Below, in pieces: positions 6,876-10,920 of a DNA stretch of 10,920 nucleotides. The stretch spans positions 1 to 10,920 of the forward strand of contig PITI01000556.1 in the NCBI GenBank assembly GCA_004325065.1, written 5' to 3'. The stretch's first letter is position 1. Every line of letters starts with the position of its first letter. Both the position numbers and the translations under genes were made by a program. This stretch comes from Hamiltosporidium magnivora (taxonomy: Eukaryota > Microsporidia > Dubosqiidae). The notes under the pieces were generated by a model that did not search any database, was not told the origin of the DNA, and saw only the letters and a program-made list of their open reading frames with translations.

Positions 6876-8123
6876 ATGTACAACATTCCTCTCAATTCGT
6901 TTTCATCTTCTTCAAAACAGAAACAACCGGACAGATACACACCACCCTCCCTTACAATATGTACAACACAACTATCTTCTTCTACTCGTACTTCTCGTCT
7001 AAACACTCGATATATAGACACTACTCCATACAAAATATTAGATGCACCTGGTGTGACAGACAATTTTTATACAAATATTCTTGACTGGCACAATAATACT
7101 GTTATTGTTGCATTATCTGACACTGTTTATACGTACAATACAGATACTAAGAAAGTTAAAGAAATGGTTTGTGTGGATACAGATTCTTATGTTTCTAGTG
7201 TCAAGGGATGTAACGGTACTGTGTGTGTTGGTAGTAGTGATGGTAATTTATATTTTATAGATATTTCTACTAACAAGATAATACACACACTCAGTGTAGG
7301 AAGTTCTAGTAATATTGGTAGTGGTAATAGTATTGGTAGTGGTACTGGTAGTTCTAGCAACAGTAGTAATATTAGTAACAGCTGTAATAATAATATTATT
7401 AGCAACAGTAGTAATATTGGTAATTTTAATAGAGATTCTAAGAATCAGTTAATTTCTAATAATTGTAATAGAAGAGTTAGAATTGGAACGATGGATTGGT
7501 TTGATAATAATACGCTTACGTGTGGGACAAAAGATGGAAATATTTATAATACGGATTTACGGTGTAAAAAGATAATAAATAATGTACAGCATGGGGATGA
7601 GGTGTGTGGGTTGAAGTGGAGTACAGATAAAAGATATTTGGCGAGTGGAGGTAACGACAATATAATAAATGTGTGGGTGAGTGGTAGTTGTAGAGTACGG
7701 GATAGATTGGTAGGACACAATGGAGCAGTGAAGGCGATGGACTGGTGTCCATGGAAGAGTGGTATGTTGGTGAGTGGAGGTGGCAATAATGATAGGAGTA
7801 TACGGTATTGGGATGTAAATAGTGGTGGGTGTTTGGGAGTAACACAGTGTCAAAGCCAGGTGTGTGGGTTGATTTTTAGTCCAAAGTATCGTGAAATTAT
7901 CAGTGCGCATGGGTTTAGTGATAATGAGCTTGTTGTGTGGAAAGTAAGTAAAATGAAGAAGGTTAGTGTGTTTGGTAAGCATGATGGAAGGGTTTTGGGG
8001 TGTGCTGTTTCTCCGGATGGCACTTGTTTGGCGAGTGTGGGTGCGGATGAGAATTTGAAGTTTTGGAGAATTATGGACAGTGAGGTACAGGGTGTTAAGC
8101 GAGAGAGTATATGCTTTAGATGA
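6876..8123 (+). CDS. CDC20: Cdc20/Fizzy-type WD40 activator of the anaphase-promoting complex
   Basis: 415 residues, intact. Cdc20 binds the APC/C ubiquitin ligase and recruits mitotic substrates such as securin and cyclin B. Residues 19-23 (DRYTP) look like a C-box, which contacts the APC/C; the usual form is DRFIP or DRYIP. The family signature YKILDAPGVTDNFYTNILDW is at 52-71. WD40 blades follow, with Cdc20-specific strings: GDEVCGLKWS (240-249), LASGGNDN (255-262), HNGAVKAMDWCPW (281-293), SQVCGLIFSP (327-336), AHGFSDNELVVW (344-355), HDGRVLGCAVSPDG (369-382) and ADENLKFWR (390-398). The protein ends FR where the family normally ends IR. The segment before the propeller is only about 50 residues against about 160 in human Cdc20, no KEN box is present, and no separate Mad2-binding motif is evident. 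Residues 142-186 are a G/S/N-rich insert. Cdh1/Fzr is the alternative identity. Confidence 0.9.
   Translation: MYNIPLNSFSSSSKQKQPDRYTPPSLTICTTQLSSSTRTSRLNTRYIDTTPYKILDAPGVTDNFYTNILDWHNNTVIVALSDTVYTYNTDTKKVKEMVCVDTDSYVSSVKGCNGTVCVGSSDGNLYFIDISTNKIIHTLSVGSSSNIGSGNSIGSGTGSSSNSSNISNSCNNNIISNSSNIGNFNRDSKNQLISNNCNRRVRIGTMDWFDNNTLTCGTKDGNIYNTDLRCKKIINNVQHGDEVCGLKWSTDKRYLASGGNDNIINVWVSGSCRVRDRLVGHNGAVKAMDWCPWKSGMLVSGGGNNDRSIRYWDVNSGGCLGVTQCQSQVCGLIFSPKYREIISAHGFSDNELVVWKVSKMKKVSVFGKHDGRVLGCAVSPDGTCLASVGADENLKFWRIMDSEVQGVKRESICFR
7299..7433 (+). repeat. Coding low-complexity insert (G/S/N-rich) within cdc20
   Basis: Residues 142-186 are almost only S, N, G and I and come from DNA made of repeated agtagtaatattggtagtgg-like triplets. 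The insert lies between the second and third propeller blades, where it can form a surface loop without disturbing the fold. It most likely arose by slippage of the triplet repeat and stayed in frame. Confidence 0.85.
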
Positions 8124-8161
8124 TAAGGGGTTATTAGGGGGTAATGTACAAAGGGAAGTGG

Positions 8162-8567
8162 GTTTAAGATGTGTTAATAGTATTGTACAGTGTTTAAAGG
8201 GTGTAAAAATCAATTTAGTATGTTTAATGGGTGTTAATGATAAATATTACGTTTAAGAGGTGTTAATGATACAATATTATGATTAAGAGGTGTTATTTAT
8301 ATGTAGTATGATCTAAAGGGTTTAAAAAAACAATTAGTAAGATTAAGAGGTGTTATTATAAGTATATGATTAAGAGGTGTTATTTACATCTAGTATGATT
8401 TAAAGGGGTTTAAAAACAATTAGTAAGATTAAGAGGTGTTATTATAAGTATATGATTAAGAGGTGTTATTTACATCTAGTATGATTTAAAGGGGTTTAAA
8501 AACAATTAGTAAGATTAAGAGGTGTTATTATAAGTATATGAGTAATAGGTGTTATTTATATGTATCT
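8162..8567. repeat. 27-31-bp satellite evolving into an 86-bp higher-order repeat, 3' of cdc20
   Basis: Monomers of 27-31 bp share the core gattaagaggtgttatt (g/t variants). They start at 8162, 8192, 8222, 8251, 8281, 8310, 8341, 8368, 8397, 8427, 8454, 8483, 8513 and 8540. From 8341 they are organised as a three-monomer block (27+29+30 bp) of exactly 86 bp, whose second copy (8427-8512) appears identical to the first (8341-8426). A third copy begins at 8513 and breaks down after its first monomer. The pair 8281-8340 is a block lacking the 27-bp monomer. The array starts about 40 bases after the cdc20 stop and is G-rich and C-poor on the plus strand. Confidence 0.93.
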
Positions 8568-9309
8568 ATTGTATAGGGTATATCGTGTTTAATTGATAAT
8601 AAAAATTATAAAATATTTATCTGCTATTTATTAGAGGTTCTATTAAAATATCTGGTGTGACTTTACAAAAAAAAATTTAAATTAATTACAGGTTTGATGA
8701 TTTTACATTATATTTTGTAAGTCTTAAAAAAACTATTTATTTAAAAGTGGTTTTACCCAAAATCTTAACTCTTATATAAGGATATAATTATTTTTGATTT
8801 GATGGGCATAAGAAACTTAGGTATAGAATTTTTATATTGTTTTTTTATTAAGGAATCTTTATATAAAGGCATTTAATAAATAAATATTTTTTTAGAATTT
8901 TAATTACCCTTGAAACCATTTACTGATGTGAATGGAATAAATATTTGTATTAAATCCGATTACAAGCCTCATTTGTATGTAAAAGCTCTATAAGTTAGCG
9001 ACAAAGTGTGTAACAAAAATTGTTGAATTTGAAGTCGAAGGACATGTGTTTCTAGCTGTGATTTATTAGGGACTTAGAGGTGTCTGAGAAGAGGAAAAGC
9101 AAGCTTTGCCAAATGTTGAATTGTGCAAATAGCGAAGCAGGTATTTTAAATCGGCATGAAATGATCATATAGAAAGTATGATTTAATGTATTGTGTTTAT
9201 CTTTTGCAGTATATTTATAATAAAATTCTTGATTAGATTCTGAAATTTATTTAATCTAAAATGTCAAAATTAAAAACTTGATAATCAGTAGTACTTGAAA
9301 AAATCATGA
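8568..9309. other. Intergenic stretch with possible coding relics
   Basis: 8568-8900 is AT-rich with nothing recognised beyond an AATAAA at 8598-8603, which could serve as a distant cdc20 poly(A) signal if the repeat is transcribed. From about 8930 to 9180 the sequence is visibly less AT-rich. It contains a 33-codon plus-strand open segment, with SKLCQMLNCANSEAGILNRH near its end, that stops at about 9170. This may be the worn upstream part of the relic that follows, but I cannot place it in a family. Confidence 0.3.
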
Positions 9310-10716
9310 ACCGGGAAGATAAAAAATCATGCATTTAAAAGTGTTGTAATTTATCTTATTTGTGTTCTATATGGATTTGATGTATCAAAGCACAAGGATA
9401 AATATACACAAATGAGAGAAATTCATAGTGATACATATTTCTAGGCATCTAAACGAGTCAATATGCTAGTAAATTAAAAATTATAGCAGCATTGAGTCCA
9501 TTTTAATTTTTTTGAGAATTAAATTGAATACTTTCCGTCTAGAATAAGTTTATGAAATATCAAACATAAATCTTTGAAAAATTATACGCATTGAAAGGAA
9601 AGCTAAATATTAAAGTGAGGTTTTTTTTAAAAATATCTAGAATTAATAGACGAATAGAGAACCGAATCAAACACTTGGTTTATTCATGGAATTTTAAAAT
9701 TTATTTATAAAACGCATGTAAAAATCTTGTCTTCCCAAATTAACCTCAAGTGATTATTCCAAGTATTTGATAAAAAAAGAATTTGGTAATGGCCTATCAA
9801 GTTGTATTTAATTAAATCAGTCGGTTTCTCTATGTACTTCATGCGGCGTGAGTTTTTACCGATGAATCTAGGTAGGTTTGAAACTAAGATGTAAAGAGCT
9901 ATTTTTTTTTAAATCAATTTATAAATTACATAAATCTCTGACGGAGTTTATTTTACCAGTGAATATTTTTGCAGCCTACTCATGGATTGTCTGAAACAAA
10001 AAAAGATGTATCTACCAGCAGAGCAAAAATCATAGAAAAAATTAAAAAAATCCTTATAATTATCAATTATTCTAATTTAATATGTGCTAGAATGATAGGT
10101 CAAACATATTATTCTAACAAACAAATTTATATAACAAATAGAATACAAATATTAAATTTCTTGTTTTATAACGAAAGCAATAATTGGTCGATAAGTGTTT
10201 GGAATTTCTTTCTAGATGTTAAAAAAGGAAACATCGAACACCAGAGTAGCGCTTTTTTGTTACAGTTACTAGAGAAGTATATTTTGACTGCAGACAGAAG
10301 GTATAAAGATTATTTCGATTCTAGAAATTAGGCTGAGCATTTTAAAAACAAAAGGTTCAAATTTCCATGACATTACAATACAAGACAAAATTAAAAATGC
10401 ATTTTTGTTGAAGTTAATACTTTTTGGATAGAATAAGGTTCATAAAATGATTTAGGGGTCATTATGCTCTAGATTGTCATCAATATGCTAATATTAGAGA
10501 AAATTATATTTAAACATGTTTCTAAATTCAGAATAATATGTTCGATATAGGGAATTGGATAAAAAATTCAATAGAAATGCTCTATATGTGATGGGATTTA
10601 ATTCACCGGTTTCTTTAAACTGTTGCAACAAAATAGCAAAAAAAAGAACTTTTTTGGAAGGAATTGGTGAATTTATATGTATAAGTATATATAATTTTAT
10701 AGTGTATGAACTGTGA
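9310..10716 (+). pseudogene. Probable old pseudogene of an unrecognised protein
   Basis: Protein-like open segments succeed each other on the plus strand, mostly in one frame. That frame is open at 9310-9441 (44 codons, with VLYGFDVSKHKDKYTQMREI), 9790-9891 (34 codons, with MYFMRREFLPMNLGRF), 9934-10032 (33 codons, with YFTSEYFCSLLMDC), 10330-10428 (with GSNFHDITIQDKIKNAF) and 10537-10713 (59 codons, ending at TGA 10714-10716). Between the third and fourth, the open reading switches to another frame: 9963-10328 is open for 122 codons, has no ATG in the first 43, and contains WSISVWNFFLD and LLEKYILTADRRYKDYF. Switching out and back with many stops between is what an ancient frameshifted gene looks like. 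Residue composition is balanced (W, C, D, H, M present), unlike translated AT-rich desert. No family is recognised. Chance cannot be excluded for the shorter pieces. Confidence 0.45.
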
Positions 10717-10920
10717 TGTGTTTATAATAAAATTCAAAGAATGTACCTTAACAAGCTTAATATACCAGTAAGAATAGAGGCATAATCTAGTTGATATCGT
10801 ATAAAAATAATTCGAATCTTGTTTCTTAAAACGAAGAGGTTTTTCTTTAAGACTCTAATGTCTATTAAAGTCGAAAAATGCATATTGGAAACAAACAAAA
10901 GCCATATATATACAACGTAC
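10717..10920. other. Right-edge stretch, nothing recognised
   Basis: No ORF, repeat or RNA gene can be supported. Composition stays similar to the preceding relic, so decayed coding sequence may continue past the window. Confidence 0.3.

Noticed and set aside
7516..7845. Other antisense frames within cdc20 (also 7187-7405, 7544-7786, 6872-7063)
   Set aside because: Same cause: stop-poor complement of a skewed gene. Low-complexity translations, no family signal.
7557..8213. 218-codon open frame on the strand opposite cdc20
   Set aside because: Antisense shadow of a strongly GT-skewed coding region. The translation is dominated by T, P, H, S and L with no domain, while the sense frame has clear Cdc20 motifs.
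9705..9908. Minus-strand open segment of 67 codons, including RRMKYIEKPTDLIKYNLIGH
   Set aside because: It looks protein-like, but the only ATG is internal (9842), no start-proximal C-triplet exists, and the plus strand over the same bases fits the larger series of open segments. It remains an alternative reading of the relic.
9969..10331. Functional 120-codon gene starting with TTG
   Set aside because: There is no ATG in the first 41 codons and no start-proximal motif. The reading continues in another frame just past the stop, which fits a frameshifted relic better than a real gene.
10330..10363. tRNA-like A box (ggctgagca) and B box (ggttcaaattt)
   Set aside because: The two boxes are only about 12 bases apart (normally over 30), no acceptor stem can be paired, and the B-box match is poor.

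Overview
The window looks like a gene-sparse, very AT-rich nuclear segment of a microsporidian parasite. The reasons are compact intronless genes with shortened N-termini, C-triplets just upstream of both start codons (the CCC-like promoter signal known from microsporidia), and a decayed non-LTR retrotransposon whose C-terminal sequence resembles elements I associate with Hamiltosporidium-like genomes. The clade is recalled from memory, not searched; only 'microsporidian-like eukaryote' is reasonably supported.

Layout. 1-1350: AT-rich sequence with a four-copy 41-bp tandem repeat (341-504), one doubtful small ORF (822-1013) and a possible gene edge at the left border. 1350-2911, minus strand: a 5'-truncated, frameshifted and stop-riddled retrotransposon pseudogene. 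It keeps the end of the reverse transcriptase, a CCHC-type knuckle and a restriction-like endonuclease region. 2918-3121: a short tandem array. 3122-4168, minus strand: an intact SWIB-domain protein of the SMARCD/BAF60/Swp73/Rsc6 family, a chromatin-remodelling subunit. 4225-4400: a purine-rich 30-bp array just upstream of it. 4401-5549: AT-rich sequence with no detectable gene. 5550-6812: four successive minisatellite families (35, 16, 16 and 25 bp), the last a polypyrimidine tract leading into the next gene. 6876-8123, plus strand: an intact Cdc20/Fizzy-type WD40 activator of the anaphase-promoting complex. 8162-8567: a 27-31-bp repeat that has become an 86-bp higher-order repeat. 9310-10716, plus strand: scattered protein-like open segments, probably an old unrecognised pseudogene.

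The two intact genes are divergently transcribed and separated by about 2.7 kb of repeats and AT-rich sequence. They are unlikely to work in one pathway: one acts on nucleosomes, the other on mitotic exit. The striking shared property is their packaging. Each is preceded on its coding strand by a C-rich, G-poor tract and followed by a G-rich, C-poor array, so base skew mirrors gene direction. I found no defence system, tRNA, rRNA or CRISPR array. The novel material is the repeat architecture, the stripped-down Cdc20, and the unidentified relic at the right.
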